From: Bacteroidales bacterium
GTDB taxonomy: Bacteria; Bacteroidota; Bacteroidia; Bacteroidales; UBA7960
DNA: 12,206 bases
Assembly (NCBI GenBank): GCA_007122505.1
Contig: SKTQ01000295.1
Span: forward strand, 1-12,206
Direction: 5' to 3'
Shown in pieces: positions 1-7,908 of the stretch; within the stretch, counting starts at the first letter, position 1; every line of letters begins with the position of its first letter. The notes below the pieces were generated by a model, which did not search any database, was not told the origin of the DNA, and was given only the letters and a program-made list of their open reading frames with translations. A program made the translations under genes and the position numbers.

Positions 1-2
1 CA

Positions 3-677
3 ATAAAACTTACGCTAACAAAAGGAGGCTATCTGCCTGTAGAAGAAGAAATTTTGGCTTTCAACCGGGAAGACGAGCGCTGGATCGTCCAGCTTACACC
101 AAAACTCACTCCCGAATTAAGTCCTCCAATCAGACAAGCCATTGAAGATGGTTACTTCGTAGTTTACTTCGATAACGATTACCCGGATCCAAATACATGG
201 AAGAGTCATACAGATGAAAACTATGAAGAACTTTACCTGCAATATCTGGCAAAACTGCCCGAGTTTATTGAAAAGTCTGCAAACTCCCGACTGGAAGTCA
301 TTGCTTTGTTTACTGGCATAGAAAATGGCATGGAGCAATTGCAGTGGTTTATGCAACACCTGCTTGACGAACTTGAAGACGGCAAAAACATCGTTCTTTC
401 ATTTACTTCACATACCAGTCCGATTGCTTCCGACAGATACAACATGCTTCTTTCCAACAGGCGTTTCGCGGCTGTGAAAAACTTCATGGTTGAATGGGAA
501 AATGGGGCACTTGTCCGCTTCTTGGATAATGGCAGCCTTGAATATACACATGTTGCAAAAGGATCAAGCGAAGCAAAACCCGGCATATCATCAGATCGGG
601 ACAATGAGCCTGAGTCTGTATATGGAGTGGATGCTTCCAGAGAACGAAGGGTAAATATTTATTGGGATGTGAAGTAA
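3..677 (+). CDS. OmpA-like C-terminal domain protein (5' end outside window)
   Basis: The frame is open from base 3 to the TAA at 675-677, giving 224 visible residues. No convincing start lies inside the window, so this is the C-terminal part of a longer protein. The visible part resembles the Bacteroidetes variant of the OmpA-like peptidoglycan-binding fold. It has a first strand 'VVYFDNDYPDP', a long helical insertion, a strand plus helix 'SPIASDRYNMLLSNRR' (compare the OmpA signature N-x2-LS-x2-RA), and a closing 'SRERRVNIYWDV' strand containing the RRV motif. Such domains sit in the periplasm and anchor outer-membrane proteins or lipoproteins to peptidoglycan. The missing N-terminus could carry a barrel, TPR or beta-propeller module, so the full role cannot be told. 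The family assignment is fairly firm; direct peptidoglycan binding is inferred. Confidence 0.75.
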   Translation: MKLTLTKGGYLPVEEEILAFNREDERWIVQLTPKLTPELSPPIRQAIEDGYFVVYFDNDYPDPNTWKSHTDENYEELYLQYLAKLPEFIEKSANSRLEVIALFTGIENGMEQLQWFMQHLLDELEDGKNIVLSFTSHTSPIASDRYNMLLSNRRFAAVKNFMVEWENGALVRFLDNGSLEYTHVAKGSSEAKPGISSDRDNEPESVYGVDASRERRVNIYWDVK

Positions 678-776
678 GGATCAGGCAGTGATTCATTATG
701 GTCTAAATTTTTGAATCACATCAAAATGACTGTCATACAATAATCCAAATGGATTGAACCCATTATGCAATCTTAA

Positions 777-818
777 AAAACGGGCACTTGCGAATGCAGG
801 TGCCCGTTTTGCTTTTTT
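777..818. terminator. Bidirectional intrinsic terminator between convergent genes
   Basis: Bases 777-791 pair with 796-810. The stem starts with AAAACGGGCAC and ends with its perfect complement GTGCCCGTTTT, and four further inner pairs (one a T-G wobble) close a 4-base GAAT loop. The plus strand continues into a T-rich tract to 818, and the A-tract at 775-780 gives a U-tract on the minus strand. It lies between the stop of the OmpA-like gene and the stop of the Fib_succ_major gene, so it can end both transcripts. Confidence 0.9.
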
Positions 819-830
819 GCTTCTGTGACT

Positions 831-1997
831 TTACTCCGCATCGCGCACGCATCGCACCGACAACCCCATGCTTTTGGGAAGAGGATCACGAATTACACGG
901 CCGCCGGCACGACTCATCTCCCGGGCACGGGCCGAAACATCTGAAAACTCAGTGCTAGTCCACCAATAGCCCAAAAGGCCAATGCTCAAAAAGACACCAT
1001 TGTTACTACGCATACCACCGGGCAGAGCATAAAAACCAAAATCATCTGTGCCATAATGCACATTGTGTTCATTCCAGCGTGGATGCTCCTCCACATTGCA
1101 ATCACCAAGAGCCGGTGAATTCACCTGGCGACATGATTTTAACCGGTTGCCTACATTCAGTGCGGTAATATAACCATAACCGGCTATGAGGAAGTTTGTC
1201 AGATTGGTCCAATCTTCATCTGATGGCACACGCCAACCCTCAGGACACAAACCCCGCGGATCATTAACGGCATACCAGTTATACAGTTTGCCGTATGCCG
1301 CAACCATATCATCATCTGAATCAATTCCCAATACGCCATCACAAAATGGCCCGCCCAAATAAGGGAAAATGGTATAAGCTCCTGCAGTGGTACTGGTCCA
1401 GCCCGAATCATTAAGACCCGTTACAATAGGACTGCCGTCATTATACCTTGTGGTACGTAAATTGCCTACCATCCAATGCTGATCACCCACTGTGACATAA
1501 TCATAAAGGTTTCCGTCAATGTCTGCGACCAATGATACCAGCCCGGCCTCTATCAGTACGTTATATATCATCTGCTCCAGGCCTGTTACCGTCTCTGCAC
1601 TGCCGGCATGCATGGCATATGGGACACTAAGAAACTGGGTGGTACCGCTTATGGAATAATCATCACCCCCGGTTGGATCCACCTCTAAATGAAGAAAATA
1701 AAGACCACCTGACCAGTCAATGTCCGGAAAAATGCCGGTAACAGGATTACCCTCACCGATAATCATTGTAATTAAGCCATTTTGATTGCTTACCAGGTTA
1801 TGGGTCTCCACATAAACAACTTCTCCCTCAAAAGATCCGTGTAGTATGCTAACTCTCACGCCTACAGGATGATTCACTATCAGGTTATTCTGGTTATCAC
1901 GAACAACCGACTGGTGACTAATACCCTGCGGCAACTGTGAAAATGCACTGGTGCCGATTATCATCAGCAGCAATGCCAGTATTTTATGTGCTCTCAT
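831..1997 (-). CDS. Secreted Fib_succ_major (TIGR02145) domain protein
   Basis: This 388-residue protein has a clear signal peptide at residues 1-20, with a basic start, an LLLMIIG core and cleavage after SAFS. Residues about 24-130 match a segment common in secreted Bacteroidetes proteins: 'SHQSVVRDNQNN', then 'VVYVETHN', 'NQNGLITMIIGEG' and 'FLSVPYAMHA'. From about residue 160 to the end it is a Fibrobacter succinogenes major paralogous domain. Its landmarks are 'DGNLYDYVTVGDQHWM', 'YGKLYNWYAV', 'GLCPEGWRVPSDEDW', 'ALPGGMR', 'GYWWTSTE' and a closing 'SVRCVRD'. There are several cysteines, possibly in disulphides. The molecular function of the family is unknown; it occurs in many copies in surface and extracellular proteins. 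No T9SS sorting domain follows. The gene is monocistronic, with its own promoter almost touching the ATG and a terminator downstream. Confidence 0.9.
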   Translation of the reverse strand: MRAHKILALLLMIIGTSAFSQLPQGISHQSVVRDNQNNLIVNHPVGVRVSILHGSFEGEVVYVETHNLVSNQNGLITMIIGEGNPVTGIFPDIDWSGGLYFLHLEVDPTGGDDYSISGTTQFLSVPYAMHAGSAETVTGLEQMIYNVLIEAGLVSLVADIDGNLYDYVTVGDQHWMVGNLRTTRYNDGSPIVTGLNDSGWTSTTAGAYTIFPYLGGPFCDGVLGIDSDDDMVAAYGKLYNWYAVNDPRGLCPEGWRVPSDEDWTNLTNFLIAGYGYITALNVGNRLKSCRQVNSPALGDCNVEEHPRWNEHNVHYGTDDFGFYALPGGMRSNNGVFLSIGLLGYWWTSTEFSDVSARAREMSRAGGRVIRDPLPKSMGLSVRCVRDAE

Positions 1998-2002
1998 AAA
2001 TG

Positions 2003-2035
2003 CAAATATATAAATAATTGTTTAATAAAGCCAAA
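2003..2035 (-). promoter_or_regulatory. Bacteroidetes-type promoter of the Fib_succ_major gene
   Basis: Read on the minus strand, TTTG (2035-2032) is followed after exactly 21 bases by TATATTTG (2010-2003). This matches the Bacteroidetes primary sigma consensus, TTTG then about 19-21 bases then TAnnTTTG, at every defined position. The start codon at 1997-1995 lies only five bases past the -7 box, about where transcription should begin. The transcript would therefore have almost no 5' leader. Confidence 0.6.
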
Positions 2036-2058
2036 TTAACAAATTTCAAAAAAATACC

Positions 2059-2066
2059 TATCTTTA
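2059..2066 (+). promoter_or_regulatory. Possible -7 box for the propeptide-like lipoprotein gene
   Basis: TATCTTTA matches TAnnTTTG at all defined positions except the last and lies 19 bases before the ATG at 2086. No TTG element is visible at the right distance upstream. This is a weak candidate, placed in the 88-base divergent gap shared with the Fib_succ_major gene. Confidence 0.3.
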
Positions 2067-2085
2067 CGGCCACAAAATCAAACCC

Positions 2086-2526
2086 ATGCCATACGGCTTT
2101 CTTAAATATCACCACAAATTTTTCATCATCATCATTGTGGCCGCCTCCCTGATTGGCGGCACCAATTCCTGCCAAAGCAACCAAAAAGCGCACAACAGGG
2201 AATCTGTTACAGAAGCACTCCAGGAAGAACCTGCCGGAGAAACACCGAATGAGTTAAATAATTTTCCATCCACAGCTCCTGCATTTCCCGACACCATTAC
2301 ATACGTCCTTCCTGACGGATATGAACTGTTAATTTACCTCAGGGGAGATGAGTTTGGCCATGTGGCAGTCACCGTTGACGGGTTTTATTTACTGATGAAT
2401 GATGACGGGTACTATGAATATGCAAGAAAAGTCAACAGCACATTGTCCGGCACAGGTATTATTGCCAGAAACAGAGAAGACAGGAATGAAGACGTGTTGC
2501 GGATGCTCGATTCCTTGCAGGAGTGA
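2086..2526 (+). CDS. Small lipoprotein resembling an M6-protease propeptide
   Basis: This 146-residue protein has a basic start, a strongly hydrophobic stretch (residues 12-23, with IIII) and a possible lipobox 'TNSC' with Cys29. The -2 Asn is unusual, so ordinary signal-peptidase cleavage remains possible. Residues 30-70 form a polar linker. Residues about 70-130 match the N-terminal propeptide of the M6 protease encoded 62 bases downstream. Both contain PDG (here 76-78, there 52-54), GDE (87-89, 63-65) and GYYEYA (108-113, 84-89), with 11 and 21 residues between motif starts in both proteins and no gaps. No catalytic domain follows; the protein ends where the protease's propeptide would give way to its linker. 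It may be a dedicated inhibitor, a folding helper or a duplicated remnant. The intact frame and export signal favour a working gene. Confidence 0.8.
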   Translation: MPYGFLKYHHKFFIIIIVAASLIGGTNSCQSNQKAHNRESVTEALQEEPAGETPNELNNFPSTAPAFPDTITYVLPDGYELLIYLRGDEFGHVAVTVDGFYLLMNDDGYYEYARKVNSTLSGTGIIARNREDRNEDVLRMLDSLQE

Positions 2527-2557
2527 GAAGCTGTCTGGAAATTCAAACCACAAACAA

Positions 2558-2589
2558 TTGACAATAACCAAATAAACCCCATATTTTTA
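2558..2589 (+). promoter_or_regulatory. Possible promoter overlapping the M6 protease start
   Basis: TTG at 2558-2560 (within TTGACA) is followed after 21 bases by TATTTTTA (2582-2589), one mismatch from TAnnTTTG. The box overlaps the first base of the ATG at 2589. If this promoter is used, transcription would begin inside the predicted signal peptide and the start would move to the ATG at 2649. Alternatively the protease is cotranscribed with the lipoprotein gene and this match is chance. Confidence 0.3.
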
Positions 2590-5468
2590 TGCTCACTGTT
2601 GCAAAAATTACAAAACCGGTCTTTCTTTCTGTTTTCACTGGACAATTGATGACAGTTATTCTTGCAGGAATCCTTATTTTAACTCCCAACTTGTCTGTGA
2701 TGGGTGTTCCGGCATATCCCCATCCTATCCAGTTTACTCAGCCTGATGGTACCACCATAACCATACTCCTGAAAGGAGACGAACGGATAAACTGGGCTGA
2801 AACCCTTGACGGCTACAGCATCCTGGTCACAAAGGAAGGCTATTATGAATATGCCGTTCATGATGAATACGGCGATATGGTTTTTTCCGGGCGAAGGGTG
2901 TCTGAAATCGGTATGCGGGGAACAGAGGAGAAACAATGGTTGGAAAGTATTCCGAAGGGATTGTTTTTTAGCGACAGGCAGACAGAAATAATGAGGCAGG
3001 TCTGGAACATAAGGAAAGAGGAGTCATCCCGCTTCCCTTCAACCGGAGAGCGCACATTGATCGCCATCCTGATGCAAACGCCTGATGTTCCCTTTACAAA
3101 AACACAAGCGGATTTTGACGCACTGCTTAACCAGATTGGATATACAATTGGTGGAGCAACAGGAAGCTTAAAGGATTACTACCTGGAAAATTCGTATGGG
3201 CTGTTTGACCTTACGGTTGATGTGGTTGGCCCATATACTGCACAACATAACATGTCACATTACGGCTCTACCTGGGCCGGTGCCAGACAACTGGCCACAG
3301 AAGCTGTGCATCTGGCCAATCCGGATGTTGACTATTCAGAATATGACAACAATGGTAATGGATGGGTTGAAGGTATTTACATGATCTTCGCAGGTTATGG
3401 TGAAGAAGCCGGGGGCGGCCCCAATACCATCTGGTCGCATGCCTGGAACATAGACCCGGTGCAGCTCGACGGTGTATGGATCAGCCGCTATGCATGTTCG
3501 CCCGAGTTGCGGGGAAACAGCGGTACCAATATCACACGCATAGGGGTCATTGGTCATGAATTTGGTCACATTCTTGGCGCACCGGATTTTTATGACACCG
3601 ATGGCAGCGGATCCGGCGGCTCATTTACCGGTACGGGTGCATGGGATATGATGGCGGGAGGCACATGGAACAACGGTGGTGCCACACCGGCCCATCACAA
3701 TGCATACACTAAAACACATATATACCAATGGGCACACCAGATTATTATCAATCAACCGGGTTCTTTCACACTCAACAATGCCATTGAGCACTACGACAGT
3801 TTCTACCGCATTAACACCAATACACCGGGAGAATATTACCTCCTGGAAAACCGCCACCATATCGGTTTTGATACACACATCCCCGGAGAAGGGATGATCA
3901 TTTACCATGTGCATAAAGAAATTCCCGCCTCCGGCAACTCGGTCAACGTGGGACACCCGCAGAAGATGTATCCCGTTTGCGCGGGCTCAAATATCGATCC
4001 GATCGGACCGCCCTGGACATACGGGCAAATCAACACACCGCAAACCCCATTCCCAGGAAGCACGAACCAAACCAGCTTCAGCGACATCTCCACACCCAGC
4101 AGCCTGTCATGGGCAGGAGATGAAACCAACAAACCTTTGACAAACATCACCAGAAATGCTGCCGATCAAACAGTTAGTTTTGATTTCATGTCGGATGTGG
4201 AAGTGATAACCGACTGGATGCATTGGGACGATGGCAGACATGAAGGCTCCGTAGGATTGGGCAGCGGTGGGGTGTACCAGATTGCTCACCGTTTTGAACC
4301 TGAAGACATGCTTTCTTTTTCAGGATTTCAAATTAGCGGCATCAGGCTTTTTATTGGCAACCTGCCAACCTCAGCCGCTGTCAAAATATGGCAAGGACCA
4401 TCACAGGACAGCCTTCTGGAAGTGGTTCATCAAGACTTTACACCACCTTCACCCAACGGCTGGGTGGAAGTACAGCTGGATGAACCCTATCTCATTAACC
4501 CAAACCTCGAATTATGGTTCGGAGCCGAATACGATGACCCGGGAGCAAATGTTTTCACCGCTTCAAGAGATATTGTCACAGACCATGATGGCAAAGGAAA
4601 TCTCATACGCATGAATATCACCGACCCTGAAGCCTGGCTGCCGCTGACAAACTGGAACATCACCGGTGACTGGAATATCCAGGCAAGACTATTACTGGCA
4701 AACCTCAGCATCATCACCTATGACGTGGCCGGCGGCGAAGGCGAAATTACCGCTTACAGCGATGATGCCGAAGTGGACAGCGGAGATGTACTCCCCTTCG
4801 GACATGATATCGTATTCCATGCGACACCGGAAACCGGATTCGGGATTACTCAATGGACCATTAACGGAGAAGTGATACCGGAATATACGGTAGACACCCT
4901 GGAAATACACGATTTATCCGGTCACGTTAATGTGATGGTGACATTTCAAGAAATTTATCATATTGTTGATTTCTTTGTTGAAGAAGGCCCGGGCGAGCTT
5001 AACGCAACAGTAAACAATAACCAAATCCAACCCGGTGAAGACATCCAGGAAGGCAGTGACATATTATTTACCGCCATGCCTCACCCGGGAAATCGCGTAC
5101 AATACTGGAAGCTTAATGGTGAAGTGCTGGACGGATTTACAGAAGATACTTATTCTGTTATATTTTTGGATGGGGATATCACCGTGAGTGTGGCCTTTGA
5201 AGAGGCGCTCAACACCGGTGAAATAGACCCGCCTTCTCTTGCCGTTTTTCCAAATCCTGCCAGGGATCAAATTTTTATTGAAGCAGGGTCGCAAATAACC
5301 AGTATCCGGCTGATCGATATCCGGGGACAAACCGTTAAGGTATTAGCCGCTGATGGAACCCATGCACAAATATCTGTTGCAAACATGGCCGAAGGCCTTT
5401 ATATACTGCAAATCAACACGGAAACCGACATTCTAAACAAACGAATACAAATTAATCCGGCATTCTGA
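2589..5468 (+). CDS. Secreted M6-family metalloprotease with T9SS sorting domain
   Basis: This 959-residue extracellular zinc protease has an N-terminal signal sequence (to about residue 42), a propeptide (about 43-125) carrying PDG, GDE and GYYEYA, and an M6 (immune inhibitor A-like) catalytic domain at about 150-520. The zinc site is HEFGHILGAPD: His323, Glu324 and His327, with Asp333 the probable further ligand. 'TGAWDMMAGGTW' follows, as expected. Residues about 540-700 form a beta-sandwich of the type common in Bacteroidetes secreted proteases. Two related repeats (about 705-787 and 790-873), each with a W-x-(I/L)-NGE core, resemble divergent InlB B-repeats. Residues about 880-959 are a type A T9SS C-terminal domain with 'VFPNPARDQ', 'DIRGQ' and 'GLYILQI'. 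It should be exported across the outer membrane and attached or released. ATG 2589 is chosen because it supplies the lysines of a signal peptide; ATG 2649 is the alternative. Confidence 0.93.
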   Translation: MLTVAKITKPVFLSVFTGQLMTVILAGILILTPNLSVMGVPAYPHPIQFTQPDGTTITILLKGDERINWAETLDGYSILVTKEGYYEYAVHDEYGDMVFSGRRVSEIGMRGTEEKQWLESIPKGLFFSDRQTEIMRQVWNIRKEESSRFPSTGERTLIAILMQTPDVPFTKTQADFDALLNQIGYTIGGATGSLKDYYLENSYGLFDLTVDVVGPYTAQHNMSHYGSTWAGARQLATEAVHLANPDVDYSEYDNNGNGWVEGIYMIFAGYGEEAGGGPNTIWSHAWNIDPVQLDGVWISRYACSPELRGNSGTNITRIGVIGHEFGHILGAPDFYDTDGSGSGGSFTGTGAWDMMAGGTWNNGGATPAHHNAYTKTHIYQWAHQIIINQPGSFTLNNAIEHYDSFYRINTNTPGEYYLLENRHHIGFDTHIPGEGMIIYHVHKEIPASGNSVNVGHPQKMYPVCAGSNIDPIGPPWTYGQINTPQTPFPGSTNQTSFSDISTPSSLSWAGDETNKPLTNITRNAADQTVSFDFMSDVEVITDWMHWDDGRHEGSVGLGSGGVYQIAHRFEPEDMLSFSGFQISGIRLFIGNLPTSAAVKIWQGPSQDSLLEVVHQDFTPPSPNGWVEVQLDEPYLINPNLELWFGAEYDDPGANVFTASRDIVTDHDGKGNLIRMNITDPEAWLPLTNWNITGDWNIQARLLLANLSIITYDVAGGEGEITAYSDDAEVDSGDVLPFGHDIVFHATPETGFGITQWTINGEVIPEYTVDTLEIHDLSGHVNVMVTFQEIYHIVDFFVEEGPGELNATVNNNQIQPGEDIQEGSDILFTAMPHPGNRVQYWKLNGEVLDGFTEDTYSVIFLDGDITVSVAFEEALNTGEIDPPSLAVFPNPARDQIFIEAGSQITSIRLIDIRGQTVKVLAADGTHAQISVANMAEGLYILQINTETDILNKRIQINPAF

Positions 5469-5574
5469 CAAAAATTACAGGCTAAAAGTAAACCTGGCAT
5501 CCTCCGGTCATTATAAATATTGTAAAAAAATGCCGGAAGAGAATGATTCATCACCAATTAAATGCAAAAAAATG

Positions 5575-5582
5575 TATTTTTG
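5575..5582 (+). promoter_or_regulatory. Possible -7 box upstream of dcp
   Basis: TATTTTTG fits TAnnTTTG perfectly and lies 48 bases before the chosen dcp ATG at 5631. No TTG element is visible at the usual distance, so the call rests on one box. If it is real, transcription begins after the upstream ATG at 5562, which supports the downstream start. Confidence 0.35.
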
Positions 5583-5630
5583 CGTGCAAAATCGACTTAT
5601 CAAATCACTTATCAACAAAAAAAAGAAAAA

Positions 5631-7757
5631 ATGAAAAAGTACTGGTTTTTAATGATTCTACCTGTTTTGTTCATGGCGTCTTGTGCGCCGGCTGAAAGGG
5701 ATAATCCGTTTTTCAGCGAGTATGACACCCCATTTGGTGTACCTCCGTTTGACCTTATAGAGAATGAGCACTTTGAACCCGCCATTCTGGAAGGTATTCG
5801 TCAACATGAGGCCGAAATTCAGGCAATAGTTGACAACCCTGAACCACCAACATTCGAAAACACGATTGAAGCACTGGAGTATTCAGGCGAGATGCTTGGG
5901 AGAGTGCTTCGTGTTTTCTACAACTTCAATTCTTCCCTGACAAGCCCGGAGATTCAGCAGATCGCGCAGAACATGTCGCCAAAGCTGTCGAATCATTCAG
6001 ACAACATTCGCCTCAATCTTGACCTGTTCGCCAAAGTGCAAGCTGTATATGAACAGAAAGATGACCTGCGCCTCAATGACGAACAGATGCGTTTGCTGAC
6101 AGAAACCCACAAGGGTTTTGTTCGTAGCGGAGCAAACCTCCCACCCGAACAACAGGAACGCCTGCGTGAGATCAACGCAGATCTTTCCATGCTTACACTG
6201 CAGTTTGGCCAGAATGTACTTGGCGAAACCAATGCATTCCGGATGGTGATTGATAATGAAGATGACCTCTCCGGTTTGCCCGAATCAGCCATTGAAAGTG
6301 CTGCAGAGCTGGCTGCTGCCGAAGGAAAGGAAGGCAAATGGGTATTCACCCTGCATAACCCGAGCGTAATGCCATTTCTGTATAACGCCGACAACCGCGA
6401 ACTGCGCAAAAAAATGCAGCAGGCACATATTCATAGAGGCAACAACGACAATGAGTTTAACAACCGTGAGATTTTGGCAAATATTGCCAATTTGCGGCTG
6501 GAACGCGCAAATCTGATGGGCTACGAAACACATGCCGATTTTAGCCTTGTAGAAACCATGGCAGGTAGTGTAGAAACCGTGATGAACTTTGTGGATGAAG
6601 TTTGGGAACCGGCCATCGCGCTGGCAAAGGAAGAAGCACAGCTTCTCCAGCAAATGATCTATGATGACGGCTTTGACTTCACCCTGGAGCAATGGGACTG
6701 GAGATATTATGCCGAAAAAGTTCGCCGCGAAAAATATGATCTCGATGAGCAGGAAGTACGCCAGTATTTTGAATTAAATACCGTACGTGACGGAATCTTT
6801 ATGATTGTGGACAAACTCTGGGGGCTGCAGTTTGTTGAACGTACTGATGTGCCCAAATATCACCAGGATGTTCAGGTTTTTGAAGTTCTGGAGGCTGACG
6901 GCTCGCATGTAGGTATTCTGTATATGGATTTCCATCCGAGAGACAGCAAGCGTGGTGGTGCCTGGATGAGCAGTTTCCGCAGCCAGCGTGTTGATCCTGA
7001 TGGCCGTTTTATACATCCGGTGATCACCATCGTTTGCAACTTTTCTCCCCCTACTTCCACCAGGCCATCACTGCTTACCTATGATGAAATGACAACCTTC
7101 TTCCATGAGTTTGGACATGCCCTCCACGGTTTGCTTTCAGATGTCACATACCCAAGCCTCGCCGGAACGGCAGTTCCCAGGGATTTTGTTGAGCTTCCCT
7201 CGCAAATCATGGAAAACTGGGCCAATGAACCGGAAGTAATGAGAACATTTGCCCTGCATTTTGAAACCGGTGAGCCGATGCCCGATGCACTGATGGACCG
7301 TATCGTTGAGAGTGCCCATTTCAACCAGGGCTTCGCAACAGTAGAGTTCCTGATGTCGACCTATCTGGATATGGAGTATCACACCATTACCCAACCTTTC
7401 CCCGAAGACAAGCTTGATCAGGCATCAATCATGGTAGAAGAAGAAACCATTGAAAAGTATGGTATGATTCCTGAAATCCATTATCGCTGGGCCAGCACCA
7501 ACTTTCAGCATATTTTCTCCGGTGGTTATGCAGCAGGCTACTACAGCTATCTGTGGTCAGGGCTTCTGGATGCCGATGCCTATGAGGCTTTCCGCGAAAC
7601 AGGAGATGTATATGACCAGGAAACAGCACGCTCTTTCCGTGAAAACATCCTCGAAAGAGGCAACACCATAGATGCTATGGAAATGTATGTAAACTTCCGC
7701 GGTCGCGAACCCATCATCGAACCCTTACTGCGTCAGCGCGGCCTGCTTCGAGATTAA
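5631..7757 (+). CDS. dcp: Peptidyl-dipeptidase Dcp, M3 family, lipoprotein
   Basis: This 708-residue zinc peptidase should remove C-terminal dipeptides from short peptides. The M3 signature 'FFHEFGHALHGL' gives His492, Glu493 and His496, and Glu521 in 'PRDFVELPSQ' is the third zinc ligand. Near the C-terminus 'SGGYAAGYYSYLWSGL' matches the conserved Dcp region that contacts substrate. Length is close to the 681 residues of E. coli Dcp. The start at 5631 is preferred over the in-frame ATG at 5562 because it opens directly with a lipoprotein signal, 'MKKYWFLMILPVLFMASC', placing the lipidated cysteine at residue 18. The protein is then anchored on the periplasmic side or the surface of the outer membrane, rather than cytoplasmic as in E. 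coli. It lies downstream of the M6 protease in the same orientation, 162 bases away, so probably has its own promoter. A role in peptide scavenging is inferred. Confidence 0.95.
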   Translation: MKKYWFLMILPVLFMASCAPAERDNPFFSEYDTPFGVPPFDLIENEHFEPAILEGIRQHEAEIQAIVDNPEPPTFENTIEALEYSGEMLGRVLRVFYNFNSSLTSPEIQQIAQNMSPKLSNHSDNIRLNLDLFAKVQAVYEQKDDLRLNDEQMRLLTETHKGFVRSGANLPPEQQERLREINADLSMLTLQFGQNVLGETNAFRMVIDNEDDLSGLPESAIESAAELAAAEGKEGKWVFTLHNPSVMPFLYNADNRELRKKMQQAHIHRGNNDNEFNNREILANIANLRLERANLMGYETHADFSLVETMAGSVETVMNFVDEVWEPAIALAKEEAQLLQQMIYDDGFDFTLEQWDWRYYAEKVRREKYDLDEQEVRQYFELNTVRDGIFMIVDKLWGLQFVERTDVPKYHQDVQVFEVLEADGSHVGILYMDFHPRDSKRGGAWMSSFRSQRVDPDGRFIHPVITIVCNFSPPTSTRPSLLTYDEMTTFFHEFGHALHGLLSDVTYPSLAGTAVPRDFVELPSQIMENWANEPEVMRTFALHFETGEPMPDALMDRIVESAHFNQGFATVEFLMSTYLDMEYHTITQPFPEDKLDQASIMVEEETIEKYGMIPEIHYRWASTNFQHIFSGGYAAGYYSYLWSGLLDADAYEAFRETGDVYDQETARSFRENILERGNTIDAMEMYVNFRGREPIIEPLLRQRGLLRD

Positions 7758-7780
7758 GACTGCAAAGCACACCATCAATA

Positions 7781-7826
7781 AAAAGACCCACCGAAAGGTA
7801 TCCCCTTCGATGGGTCTTTTCTTTTT
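7781..7826. terminator. Bidirectional intrinsic terminator between dcp and the GIN pair
   Basis: AAAAGACCCA (7781-7790) pairs perfectly with TGGGTCTTTT (7811-7820). Inner pairs CGAA (7792-7795) and TTCG (7806-7809) extend the stem. The plus strand runs into a T-rich tract to 7826, and the A-run at 7780-7784 gives a U-tract on the minus strand. It sits between the convergent stops of dcp (7757) and the GIN-barrel gene (7926). Confidence 0.9.
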
Positions 7827-7857
7827 GAGAACAACCGGGTGATTGTTAACCAATGGA

Positions 7858-7908
7858 TTGATCAGCAGAACGTCCCCTCAAAAGTATATCCTACTTCTCA
7901 CTGATCAA
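7858..7908. repeat. Inverted repeat with 35-base spacer
   Basis: TTGATCAG at 7858-7865 and its perfect complement CTGATCAA at 7901-7908 flank a 35-base spacer. TGGATTGA also occurs twice in the same direction, overlapping the left arm and just right of the right arm. It lies just past the stop of the minus-strand GIN-barrel gene, before the terminator, so it would be in that gene's 3' untranslated RNA. Function unknown; it may be chance. Confidence 0.35.

Noticed and set aside
21..56. AAAGGAGG at 21-28 upstream of an in-frame TTG at 54, as a ribosome site and start
   Set aside because: The spacing of 25 bases is too long, Bacteroidetes rarely use Shine-Dalgarno sites, and the frame is open to the window edge, so the gene begins outside.
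233..604. Open frame of 123 codons on the minus strand
   Set aside because: It lies opposite the OmpA-like coding region, gives a low-complexity serine- and cysteine-rich product and has no recognisable domain.
2086..2526. Interpretation of the small lipoprotein gene as a decayed protease pseudogene
   Set aside because: The frame is intact, there is a complete export signal, the motif spacing is preserved, and no remains of a catalytic domain follow before the next gene.
5503..5537. Hairpin TCCGGTCAT / ATGCCGGA after the M6 protease as a terminator
   Set aside because: The stem has a bulge, the loop is long and no T-tract follows on the plus strand.
5562..5630. Upstream ATG for dcp
   Set aside because: It would bury the lipoprotein signal behind 23 polar residues and it lies before the likely transcription start.
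5993..6692. Two open frames of about 135 codons on the minus strand inside dcp
   Set aside because: The dcp protein is unmistakable here; the antisense products have no family features.
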